Source: Chlamydiota bacterium (GTDB taxonomy: Bacteria; Chlamydiota; Chlamydiia; Chlamydiales; JAJFMK01). From it: 23,996 bases of DNA. The position numbers were made by a program, and so were the translations under genes. Every line of letters begins with the position of its first letter. Position 1 is the stretch's first letter. The DNA lies in assembly GCA_021772215.1 (NCBI GenBank), contig JAJFMK010000277.1, positions 1 to 23,996 of the forward strand, in the 5' to 3' direction. The notes beneath the pieces were generated by a model. It searched no databases. It was given only the letters and a program-made list of their open reading frames with translations, and had not been told where the DNA came from. Shown one piece after another: positions 8,211 through 14,716 of the stretch.

Positions 8211-8726
8211 TTATTTTTTTTTAGGCCGATCGCCTTTTTTTAAAAGGCGTTTGGCCTCCTTAGCCTCCCTCTTTAGCTCTTTGTATTGCGGCAGGTCATC
8301 GGCATACTCGATGGCCAGCTCTAGGGCTTGGAGGGTGGTATCTCTTTCATGAAGCTCAAATAGACATTTCGCTAGATAGAAGTAGGGTACCGGATCTGAT
8401 GCCTTGCAAAGAGCTGCCATCTCATAAGCATCGACAGCCTCTTCGGTCTGGCCCAGAAGCTGCAGCGTCATCCCTAAGCCGAGCCAATACTCATAGACGT
8501 GCGGGTTTAAGGTAACCAAAAAGAGAAAGGCATCCGCCGCATCGATATGCTTTTCATGTTCAAACAGCTTTTGGGCTGCCTGATAAAATTTGGACATCAA
8601 CTCATCAGAGATCTCTAAAATATCTTGACCAGTCTTTCCCATTCCAAGTTCTTTTTTTAACTGAGGGAGATCCTCAAGCTTTTTTCGAATCTTTTCAGGA
8701 ATTTCAAATTTATCTATGTCTTCCAT
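8211..8726 (-). CDS. SycD/LcrH-type (class II) type III secretion chaperone with TPRs
   Basis: Chaperones of the SycD/LcrH/CesD family bind hydrophobic translocators or effectors in the cytoplasm and keep them soluble until type III secretion. The 171-aa protein has an N-terminal helical region (1-45) and three TPR-like repeats (about 46-79, 80-113, 114-147). It carries recognisable family sequence such as FYQAAQKLFEHEKH and WLGLGMTLQLLG, and ends in a Lys-rich tail (from about 152). From memory, C. trachomatis has an LcrH copy (lcrH_2/scc3) two genes from xerD, and here xerD is also two genes away. Which of the chlamydial LcrH paralogues it matches cannot be settled by eye. The flanking small membrane proteins are possible clients. 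Confidence 0.85.
   Translation of the reverse strand: MEDIDKFEIPEKIRKKLEDLPQLKKELGMGKTGQDILEISDELMSKFYQAAQKLFEHEKHIDAADAFLFLVTLNPHVYEYWLGLGMTLQLLGQTEEAVDAYEMAALCKASDPVPYFYLAKCLFELHERDTTLQALELAIEYADDLPQYKELKREAKEAKRLLKKGDRPKKK
8223..8257. other. Long hairpin at the convergent 3' ends
   Basis: An imperfect 35-base inverted repeat lies inside the last codons of the chaperone gene and just past the stop of the 7736 gene. A perfect 8-bp stem CGCCTTTT/AAAAGGCG (8231-8238 with 8242-8249) is extended by AGGCC/GGCCT (8223-8227 with 8253-8257) across a 3-base internal loop. The T-run (8212-8222) lies before the stem on the plus strand, so this is not a standard intrinsic terminator in either direction. 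Confidence 0.4.
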
Positions 8727-8730
8727 ACGC

Positions 8731-8759
8731 TTTACTTGAAGAGGGAACTACTTTATAAT
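8731..8759 (+). promoter_or_regulatory. Candidate promoter of the 8809 gene
   Basis: TTTACT (8731-8736), 17 bases, TATAAT (8754-8759) fits a sigma70-type promoter and would give a leader of about 43 bases. The TTATAA core is self-complementary and also offers TATAAA on the minus strand, so it may serve the divergent chaperone gene as well. Found by eye. Confidence 0.5.
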
Positions 8760-8808
8760 TGTTCAGACAGCGTAACAAGTTTCTTTTATTTTTACAATCA
8801 GAGGAAAT

Positions 8809-9189
8809 ATGAGCACACGAGTAGAAAGTGCGGCCCCAACAGCTTATCTATCTTGCCCACAAAGCCTTAACGAGCTGGCTAGCCGCATTTACGATTTAGC
8901 AAAATCTACTTTTAAGGCATTGGTATACAGTAGCTTCCTCTACTACCACTCCTATCTCTTTATCTCAGGATTTTTTACTGCTGTCTTCTTTACGGAGGCG
9001 CATGAGAGGCTGGATCGGATCAATGATCTTTGGAACCAGACGATTGAAAAGCAGGTCGCTTTAGCCCTGCTCCACCTCATCACAGCCCCTATCGCCTATG
9101 CTGTCCTCTCATTTTGGGGCGGTGGACAGGTTGCTTCCTACTTTATGAACCACTCTCTGAGCTCTTCGCCTTCGGGTGAAACATCTTAA
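8809..9189 (+). CDS. Small membrane protein of unknown function (double hydrophobic hairpin, no. 3)
   Basis: This 126-aa protein is not recognised. Its plan is a polar N-terminus (1-36), a long aromatic-rich hydrophobic stretch (37-61), a charged amphipathic helix (62-82), a second hydrophobic stretch (83-112, with a GGG turn), and a Ser-rich tail. It lacks a cleavable signal peptide. The ATG is preceded by GAGGA. It occupies the slot between the chaperone gene and xerD and is transcribed divergently from the chaperone. Its last 47 bases overlap the end of xerD on the other strand. A membrane-inserted type III effector (Inc-like) is an inference from topology and neighbourhood. Confidence 0.65.
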   Translation: MSTRVESAAPTAYLSCPQSLNELASRIYDLAKSTFKALVYSSFLYYHSYLFISGFFTAVFFTEAHERLDRINDLWNQTIEKQVALALLHLITAPIAYAVLSFWGGGQVASYFMNHSLSSSPSGETS

Positions 9190-10042
9190 ATTTTTCCTTT
9201 AAATGCGCTTTAGAGATGTGGGTGTAGCGATCTGTTGAGGAGATGGAGGCGTGACCTAGCATCTCCTGGATGATCCGCACATCCGCCCCATTGTCGAGAA
9301 GATGTGTAGCAAAGGAGTGGCGAAGGGTGTGGGGTGAGATAGATTTAGAGATCCCGGCAAGCTTGGCATACTTTTTAATCATCCTCCAGACCACAATCCG
9401 ATCGAGAGGCTTTCCTCTTTGACTGATAAAGAGCGGACTCTTTCTCTCATCATCATTAACACTTCTGGCCGTCAGTAGATAGTGATCAATCGCCTCAATA
9501 GCGGCTCTACCAATAGGAACGACTCGCTCTTTGCCACCCTTCCCCATGACACGTATCGATTCATCACTTACGTCGTAGAGCTTTATGTTACACGCCTCAG
9601 AGACACGTAAACCCGTTCCATAGAGAAGCTCTAAAATAGCTAGGTCGCGTGCCCCTATTTTTGTCTCCCGGTCTGGCATCTGAAGGAGCTTTTCCACCTC
9701 ACGAACTGAGAGCACTTCAGGGATCAGCTGCCAGAGCTTGGGCCCTTCAAGCTGTTTGGCAATGTCACGCTGAAGGCGCCCCTCTCTTTTTAAAAAGCGA
9801 AAAAACAGCTTGATAGAGATAAGTTCCCTTAAAAGCGTCGCCGGTGCGAGCCCCAAAGTGGATCTGTAGGTCAGGTAGGAGACGAGATGTTCCTCTAAGA
9901 CATGAGCAAAGTTTGAGATCTGCATGCCTTGAAGAAAGGCGACAAAGCTTTCAATGTCTCTTGTGTAAGATTCGATCGTGGCGGGCCGAAGCCCCCTCTC
10001 CGCAGAGATGTAGAGGGAGAACTCCTCAAGATCCTCTTTCAC
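9143..10042 (-). CDS. xerD: Tyrosine recombinase XerD-like
   Basis: Xer recombinases resolve chromosome dimers at dif in a XerC/XerD heterotetramer. The 299-aa protein has the SAM-like N-terminal domain (1-95) and a catalytic domain with every active residue: R146 (GTGLRVSE), K168 (GKGGKERVVP), H238 and R241 (PHTLRHSFATHLL), H264 (MLGHASISST) and nucleophile Y273. Length is typical. The reading frame offers a GTG start at 10042 and no nearby in-frame ATG; the start overlaps the preceding gene by 17 bases. XerD is preferred over XerC because of the chaperone neighbour recalled from other chlamydiae; sequence alone does not decide. No integron or phage genes are nearby. Confidence 0.9.
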   Translation of the reverse strand: MKEDLEEFSLYISAERGLRPATIESYTRDIESFVAFLQGMQISNFAHVLEEHLVSYLTYRSTLGLAPATLLRELISIKLFFRFLKREGRLQRDIAKQLEGPKLWQLIPEVLSVREVEKLLQMPDRETKIGARDLAILELLYGTGLRVSEACNIKLYDVSDESIRVMGKGGKERVVPIGRAAIEAIDHYLLTARSVNDDERKSPLFISQRGKPLDRIVVWRMIKKYAKLAGISKSISPHTLRHSFATHLLDNGADVRIIQEMLGHASISSTDRYTHISKAHLKEKFKMFHPKAKSSESGS

Positions 10043-10448
10043 TTAACATCTCGACAAATTGGTTCAGCTCACTTTCACTCAAAACGCAGTCAGGAACGAT
10101 GTAGCTGTGACCGCTGATGCGATCTTCAAAAACCAGCTCATCACCTCTTTTTGCGCGGCGAATCAGCTGCCGGCGGCGCTGTAAAAAGTTGGCGAGGAAA
10201 TTAGAGAAAGGGGTTGTTTCCCCCTCATCGAGAAGAGCAAAGGCCGTCTCATCAATCGCTTCGCGGCCTGGAGGCGGCTCTCTCTCGATCTCACCGCGCC
10301 ACCAGAGCTTGTCGCTTTTGACAAAACAGTCCGGGCAGGTATCGGTACGAACAATCAATTCCTCTTCTAAAGTTGAGAAGTAGACTCCTTTCTCCTTTAA
10401 AGAGGCGCCGCAGATGTGGCATTTAGGTGAGCGTCTTGGGATCTTCAA
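10026..10448 (-). CDS. Conserved-looking small protein with two CxxC pairs
   Basis: This 140-aa protein is not recognised. It contains C10-x2-C13 and C38-x2-C41, a four-cysteine zinc-ribbon arrangement, followed by an acidic, Pro-rich middle and an Arg/Lys-rich helix (about 90-102). No ATG is available; the start is a TTG (10446-10448) that overlaps the pgi stop as TTGA, like the usual ATGA coupling. The 3' end overlaps xerD by 17 bases. The double overlap between two real genes makes it very likely a true gene. A nucleic-acid or protein binding role through the zinc ribbon is only a guess. Confidence 0.75.
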   Translation of the reverse strand: MKIPRRSPKCHICGASLKEKGVYFSTLEEELIVRTDTCPDCFVKSDKLWWRGEIEREPPPGREAIDETAFALLDEGETTPFSNFLANFLQRRRQLIRRAKRGDELVFEDRISGHSYIVPDCVLSESELNQFVEMLSERGS

Positions 10449-12046
10449 TTTAACTCGTCGATGTAGGCGGCTCCTAGAGGATACTCTTCTCTCTTCGCGC
10501 CGCCAAAAAGGTTTAATACTTTCGTAGCTAAAACTTTACCCAGCTGCACGCCCTCTTGGTCAAAAGAGTTAATGCCCCAGATAAAGCCCTGAAAAGCTAC
10601 CTTGTTCTCATATAGAGAGAAGAGCGCGCCCATGGTATAGGGCGTTAACTCCTTGCCGATGATCTGAAGGCTGGGGCGGTTCCCCTCAAAGCCTTTGTTG
10701 GGATTGTCGCTTTTCTGCCCTGTAGCCAGTGCGATCGCCTGTGCAATGAGATTGGAGAGCAGCTTCTGTTGTGACGTTGTGCCTTGGACGTTCAAATCCT
10801 CTCCATACTGACTGTTCATAAAGCCGATCATCTCCATAGGGACAATCGCGGTTCCTTGATGTATCAGCTGAAAGAAGGAGTGCTGGGCGTTGGTGCCAGG
10901 CTCTCCCCAGATGATCGGCCCGGTCTGAAAACTCACACGCTTTCCCTGCCTGTCAATATGTTTGCCGTTCGACTCCATGTCAAGCTGCTGAATGTGCGCT
11001 GGAAATCGACTTAAGGCTTGGGAGTAGGGAATGATCACTGTTGTCGGACATCCTAAAAAGTTGTGATTCCAGAGGCTCAAAAGCGCCAAGTTGAGAGGGA
11101 GGTTCTTCTTTGGATCTTTTGTTAAGGCATTTTTATCCATCTGTTGAGCGCCGCGCAAGAGCTCTAGGTAGTTATCGAAGCCAAGGGTAAAAGCCAAAAG
11201 AACGCCGCCGACCATTGAGGTGGCAGAGTAGCGGCCGCCGATGAAGTCCCAGATATAGAAGCTCTCGAGGTAGCGGCTCTTGTCATCCATCGGACTTCCC
11301 TGTCCGGTCACACTTAAAAAGTGATTCTTGCAATCAAGCCCTGCTTTTTCAAAATAGCTTCTAGCCAGCTGTTCATTGGTCACCGTCTCAAGCGTTGTGC
11401 CGGACTTTGAGATCACAACAACAAGCGTCTTCTTCAAATCTAACCCCCCAAACACTTTAGCCGCGTTATCGGGATCAACATTGGAGATAAAGTGCGCACG
11501 TCTACCAGGCTTTTGGTATTTCTCTAAAGAGAGATAGATCGCCTCAGGCCCAAGGTCGGAACCGCCAATGCCGACAAGAACGATATCGGTAAAGTTTGGT
11601 GTCGCCTTTACAAAGTTTTCGAGCTTGTCGAGCTCTAACTTGGCAAGCCGTGTCGCCTCTTTGGCTAAAACTGAGCTATTAGGCTGTTCAAAAAAGTCAC
11701 GCATCGCGGTATGCAATACAGAGCGATTCTCGCTCTCGACGCCATTGATCTTATTGATCACTTCACCGCCCTGCATCTTAGCCATCCAGTCATAGACGTT
11801 CGCCTCGGCTGCAAGCTGATATAGAGCGTCTATTGTCTCACCGTTAACACGCTCTGTGGCGTAGAGAATCGATAGTGAGGGGCCGTCGACGCGAAAGCTT
11901 TTGACCCTCTGAGGCGTTAGAGTTCCCACTTTGGTCAAATCGATCGGATTCTTAGCCAGCTCCTGCAGCTTTTTTGTCGCTGGATAGTCTAAAAATGTAG
12001 CAGCTTTTGGCGGCGCCTCAGATATCATCTCTTCCTCCTCTTTCAT
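10445..12046 (-). CDS. pgi: Glucose-6-phosphate isomerase
   Basis: Pgi interconverts glucose-6-phosphate and fructose-6-phosphate in glycolysis and gluconeogenesis, cytosolic. The 533-aa protein has the phosphosugar-binding motifs GIGGSDLGPEA, SKSGTTLET and GGRYSATS, the active-site segment NGKHIDRQG, and the His-containing TNAQHSFFQLIHQGT. The ATG at 12046 is preceded by GAGGA six bases upstream. It starts 18 bases after the trmB stop and ends in a 4-base overlap with the CxxC protein gene, so the four minus-strand genes trmB-pgi-CxxC-xerD look like one transcript. Confidence 0.97.
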   Translation of the reverse strand: MKEEEEMISEAPPKAATFLDYPATKKLQELAKNPIDLTKVGTLTPQRVKSFRVDGPSLSILYATERVNGETIDALYQLAAEANVYDWMAKMQGGEVINKINGVESENRSVLHTAMRDFFEQPNSSVLAKEATRLAKLELDKLENFVKATPNFTDIVLVGIGGSDLGPEAIYLSLEKYQKPGRRAHFISNVDPDNAAKVFGGLDLKKTLVVVISKSGTTLETVTNEQLARSYFEKAGLDCKNHFLSVTGQGSPMDDKSRYLESFYIWDFIGGRYSATSMVGGVLLAFTLGFDNYLELLRGAQQMDKNALTKDPKKNLPLNLALLSLWNHNFLGCPTTVIIPYSQALSRFPAHIQQLDMESNGKHIDRQGKRVSFQTGPIIWGEPGTNAQHSFFQLIHQGTAIVPMEMIGFMNSQYGEDLNVQGTTSQQKLLSNLIAQAIALATGQKSDNPNKGFEGNRPSLQIIGKELTPYTMGALFSLYENKVAFQGFIWGINSFDQEGVQLGKVLATKVLNLFGGAKREEYPLGAAYIDELN

Positions 12047-12064
12047 ATTTCCTCATCTTCTAGC

Positions 12065-12745
12065 TTAGGAGGATTTTTGAAAAGAGATGTAGTAGATTTT
12101 TCTGCCTAGCTGACGCCAGAGCTCTTCAAAAGTTGAGGAGCCATACCCATCCAGCTCATGAATGTAGTGGGGAGCAGTGCTTAAAGGCTTCAAAACATTA
12201 GACTTTAAAAGCGCCTCAACAGCCTCTATTGCGTAAGGCTCATCATCTGTGACAAGCGTCAAGGTCCCGCCCGGCTTCAAAATTCTCCCCAGCTGCTCAA
12301 CAAAAGAGGCGCAAAAGAGTCGATGCTTAATATGTCTCTTCTTCGGCCAGGGATCTGGGAAGTTAATAAAGATTTTATCAATAGAGCTATCAAAAAGATA
12401 ATCTTGAGTCAGCTGCTTCGCCTCAGCATGGACAGCCATCAGGTTATCGAGCGCCTCATTTTGGATCTTAGACCAGATCTTTTTGATCCTCTTCCATTTC
12501 AGCTCCACCCCGACCCAGTTTACACCCCGCTGCTCTTTCGCCTTCTCCGCGATCCAGAGCCCGTTGCCGCTACAATACTCCAAATAGAGAGGCTTCTCGT
12601 TGCCAAAGTACTGATCCGATCCAAACCCCTCAAAAACAAAGGGATCCTCTTCAAGTCCATTCCATCTCGGGACACTCCAGATGCGATCTTCTACCCTAAT
12701 CGGCAGGGTCTCACTAAAGCTCCACTTCAAATCTTTCGGTTTCAT
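12065..12745 (-). CDS. trmB: tRNA (guanine-N7-)-methyltransferase
   Basis: TrmB makes m7G46 in the tRNA variable loop using S-adenosylmethionine. The 226-aa protein has a class I methyltransferase fold: the SAM loop YCSGNGLW (about residues 57-64), an acidic VGVELKWKR segment, the family signature FPDPWPKKRHIKHRL (about 139-153) and the LVTDD strand. Length is normal. The ATG at 12745 has no Shine-Dalgarno and sits about 10 bases after a perfect TATAAT. It is the first gene of the minus-strand operon leading to xerD. Confidence 0.95.
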   Translation of the reverse strand: MKPKDLKWSFSETLPIRVEDRIWSVPRWNGLEEDPFVFEGFGSDQYFGNEKPLYLEYCSGNGLWIAEKAKEQRGVNWVGVELKWKRIKKIWSKIQNEALDNLMAVHAEAKQLTQDYLFDSSIDKIFINFPDPWPKKRHIKHRLFCASFVEQLGRILKPGGTLTLVTDDEPYAIEAVEALLKSNVLKPLSTAPHYIHELDGYGSSTFEELWRQLGRKIYYISFQKSS

Positions 12746-12755
12746 AAGCCGTCAC

Positions 12756-12784
12756 ATTATACATTGCTGTCTCGAAACTTTCCA
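12756..12784 (-). promoter_or_regulatory. trmB promoter, probably leaderless
   Basis: On the minus strand TGGAAA (12779-12784), 17 bases, TATAAT (12756-12761) matches a housekeeping promoter. Transcription would start about 4 bases before the trmB ATG, with no room for a ribosome binding site. Confidence 0.5.
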
Positions 12785-12805
12785 CCACACAATCAAGGGG
12801 CTATA

Positions 12806-12956
12806 TGGCATTTCGCACACTACTCTTCAGCTCTATTCAACGCAAAGGCGCAAAGGCGCAAAGAAAATCTTTTTTAGAGCAGGCATTTTGCCTGAAAAAA
12901 TAATCCTTTGCGCCTTTGCGCCTTTGCGCCTTTGCGTTGAATAGAGCAAAATGCCA
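12806..12956. repeat. MITE/REP-like nested inverted-repeat element made of 8-bp units
   Basis: Two perfect 34-bp inverted arms (12830-12863 and 12914-12947) each consist of GCTCTATTCAA followed by tandem CGCAAAGG units: almost three on the left, and four on the right counting the extra unit from 12905. The loop holds a second perfect hairpin CAGGCA-TTT-TGCCTG (12880-12894) flanked by T6 and A6. Outside the arms, TGGCATTTCGC (12806-12816) and GCAAAATGCCA (12946-12956) form imperfect 11-bp inverted ends with one mismatch. No target-site duplication is obvious. It lies between the divergent trmB and map promoters. It could be a non-autonomous mobile element, a dispersed palindromic repeat, or a strong bidirectional transcription barrier. 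Confidence 0.75.
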
Positions 12957-13000
12957 ACGCGTGAAAATCACGGGAGAAAAAAAGCGAAGCGGCACCATTG

Positions 13001-13030
13001 TTGGCCATCAAATTCGAAGATCAGTATAAT
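13001..13030 (+). promoter_or_regulatory. map promoter, probably leaderless
   Basis: TTGGCC (13001-13006), 18 bases, TATAAT (13025-13030) precedes the map ATG (13039) by only 8 bases after the -10 box. The start of transcription would be within about 2 bases of the ATG and no Shine-Dalgarno is present. Confidence 0.55.
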
Positions 13031-13038
13031 CGTTCACT

Positions 13039-13923
13039 ATGATTCATCGAAATGCATTTTGCTGGTGCGGCAGCGGTAAAAAATGGAAAAACTGTCACTT
13101 TCCCGATGAGGGAGCAGGCTCTTTTGAGACTCTGCGCAAGCGCTATTTGGACCGCTATCATATCATTGTTAAAGACGAGCAAGAGATCGCAAAAATTCGG
13201 CGCGCGAGCCAGGTCACATCTGAGATCTTGATGGAGGTGGCTAGAGCTGCAAAGGCGGGCGTGACGACTAAGGAGCTCGACATACTTGCAGCAAAGCTTT
13301 GCGATAAGGCGAACGCCACTCCGGCCGCTTTACATTATGGTGAGCCACCCTTCCCCGGAAATATCTGTATCTCACTTAATGAAGTGGTCTGTCACGGCAT
13401 CCCTGATGAGACTGTTTTAAAAGAGGGAGACATCCTTAATATCGACGTCGCCTGTATTGTCGGTGGCTACTATGGCGACTGTTCCATGATGGTTGCCATT
13501 GGCGAGATTGATGAGGAGAAGAGACGCGTGATGGATGCCGCCTATGATGGTCTTATGGAGTCAATCAAGATTCTAAAGCCTGGAGCCCTTGTCTCCGATA
13601 TCGGCAAACGCATCACCGAGGTGGCCAAGGAGAGGGACTGCTCTGTCGTCGACCAGTTTGTCGCCCACGGGGTGGGACGTCATTTCCATGAAAATCCCCA
13701 GATTCCTCACAGTTTAAATCGGTTCGACATCCCCTTAGTTCCCGGGATGACCTTCACCATCGAGCCGATGATCAACGGCGGCACCAAAGAGGCGATCATC
13801 TCCAAAAGCGATGGCTGGACAGCACGCACAAAAGATGGCCGTCCATCGGCCCAATGGGAGCATACTCTTCTCATCACACCCAGCGGACACGAGATCTTAA
13901 CCCCTTGGAAAAGAATCTCTTAA
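13039..13923 (+). CDS. map: Methionine aminopeptidase with N-terminal SEC-C zinc motif
   Basis: Type I methionine aminopeptidase removes the initiator Met from nascent proteins. The 294-aa protein has the five metal ligands D136, D147, H210, E242 and E274 with spacing matching the E. coli enzyme to within one residue, and the catalytic HGVGRHFHENP loop. Residues 7-20 (FCWCGSGKKWKNCH) are a SEC-C zinc-binding motif like that at the SecA C-terminus, which may position the enzyme on the ribosome. This N-terminal extension is known from chlamydial Map proteins and helps place the organism. The ATG at 13039 is needed to include the motif. Confidence 0.96.
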   Translation: MIHRNAFCWCGSGKKWKNCHFPDEGAGSFETLRKRYLDRYHIIVKDEQEIAKIRRASQVTSEILMEVARAAKAGVTTKELDILAAKLCDKANATPAALHYGEPPFPGNICISLNEVVCHGIPDETVLKEGDILNIDVACIVGGYYGDCSMMVAIGEIDEEKRRVMDAAYDGLMESIKILKPGALVSDIGKRITEVAKERDCSVVDQFVAHGVGRHFHENPQIPHSLNRFDIPLVPGMTFTIEPMINGGTKEAIISKSDGWTARTKDGRPSAQWEHTLLITPSGHEILTPWKRIS

Positions 13924-14026
13924 GTCTTTTCGTTGTGTTAAAACGCTCTTTCCGATAATGTCGCAAATAGGCTTAAAAATTGGCTAACCCATTTTAAGCT
14001 CTAAAAACAGTCTTTGAGGACATAGC
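13924..14026 (+). promoter_or_regulatory. Leader of the CheW/CheA/phosphatase operon
   Basis: The gap after map holds a weak promoter candidate, TTGTGT (13933-13938), 15 bases, GATAAT (13954-13959). It also holds a perfect 8-bp inverted repeat GCTTAAAA/TTTTAAGC (13971-13978 with 13992-13999, 13-base spacer). No T-run follows the repeat, so it is more like an operator or mRNA stem than a terminator. GAGGA lies 7-8 bases before the ATG at 14027. Confidence 0.35.
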
Positions 14027-14257
14027 ATGAAAAATGAACAAAACGAACCTGTTTTGGTATCAAAACCTAAGATGGCCTGTTCCATCAACATCACCTGTTT
14101 TCAGGCAGGCGAAAATGGAAAACTCGAAGTTGAAATGAACTACGAAGGCGAGTCCTACCTGGCAGCCTACCTACTACAAGACGCTCTCAGTTACATCGAT
14201 CAAAAAATCGAAGAAGAGGAAATGGCCAACAATCCACCATTGAGGGTTGTAAAGTAG
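14027..14257 (+). CDS. 76-aa protein of unknown function, first gene of the chemosensory-like operon
   Basis: I do not recognise this short protein. It is soluble, with a predicted beta-rich core (about 17-48, including CSINITC and KLEVEMNYEGE), a helical segment (about 49-64) and an acidic patch EEEE near residue 62. It starts with a good Shine-Dalgarno (GAGGA) and ends 9 bases before the first cheW-like gene, so it is probably co-expressed with the signalling genes. It could be an adaptor or small regulator of the kinase array. No catalytic motif is visible. Confidence 0.65.
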   Translation: MKNEQNEPVLVSKPKMACSINITCFQAGENGKLEVEMNYEGESYLAAYLLQDALSYIDQKIEEEEMANNPPLRVVK

Positions 14258-14266
14258 GGGCAGTTG

Positions 14267-14716
14267 ATGCTTCTTTTGACCTTTTTTGCAGATCAGGAAC
14301 GATATGCCATTAATGCCACGGAGATTGAAGAGATCATTCCAAAATTGCCGACAGAAAAAGCGGATCTGGATATTCCCTTCCTTCTTGGCAACTTCAATCG
14401 GCATAATGTTCCGATCCCTCTCATCGATTTTGCTCTTCTCATTAAGAAAAGAGCCACTGTTCGTGCCTATACATCACGCACGATAATCCTAAAAAATCCG
14501 CAGCCCAACTCCCAGATTTCCCTTGTTGGAATCTTAGGGGAGAGGGTCTGCGAGATGGTTCAATGCGATCCCTCCCAAGTTCAACAGATTACGAAAACAG
14601 AGTCTGCTCCCTTTTTGACTAAAACGCTTTATGATGATGAAGGCATGGTTACTATCGTTGATGTTCCTCTTCTGTTTCAAACCCTCTCAAAAATACCATG
14701 GACAAAGACGAACTAA
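14267..14716 (+). CDS. CheW-like coupling protein 1
   Basis: CheW domains couple CheA kinases to receptors by sharing a beta-barrel fold with the CheA P5 domain. This 149-aa protein is a single CheW domain: an opening strand LLLTFFADQERYAI, a EIEEIIP segment, a PIPLIDF strand (about 49-55) and a C-terminal TIVDVPLLF strand. It is divergent: the usual GLxxLRGxxxPVxDL is replaced by LLGNFNRHNVPIPLIDF. The ATG at 14267 has AGGGG six bases upstream; a TTG three bases earlier is too close. It overlaps the next cheW-like gene by 19 bases. Confidence 0.8.
   Translation: MLLLTFFADQERYAINATEIEEIIPKLPTEKADLDIPFLLGNFNRHNVPIPLIDFALLIKKRATVRAYTSRTIILKNPQPNSQISLVGILGERVCEMVQCDPSQVQQITKTESAPFLTKTLYDDEGMVTIVDVPLLFQTLSKIPWTKTN

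Larger units (their letters stand above)
12746..13038. other. Divergent intergenic region trmB/map
   Basis: This gap of about 290 bases holds, left to right, the minus-strand trmB promoter, the nested inverted-repeat element, a small perfect hairpin CGTGA-AAA-TCACG (12960-12972) and the plus-strand map promoter. Several open frames cross the repeat but show no start signal and are composed of repeat units, so I see no gene in it. Confidence 0.7.

Noticed and set aside
8223..8257. Bidirectional rho-independent terminator between the converging genes
   Set aside because: The stem is strong, but on each strand the T-run is missing on the downstream side, so I listed it only as a hairpin.
9143..10042. 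Integrase of a mobile island or phage
   Set aside because: The protein is a standard Xer recombinase in a housekeeping operon, with no tRNA, attachment repeat or phage gene nearby.
12323..12877. 184-codon plus-strand frame opposite trmB
   Set aside because: It is antisense to a well-conserved gene, lacks a ribosome site and runs into repeat units.
12841..12940. Tandem CGCAAAGG units as a CRISPR array
   Set aside because: The units are 8 bp and directly abutting, with no unique spacers, and they form an inverted pair.
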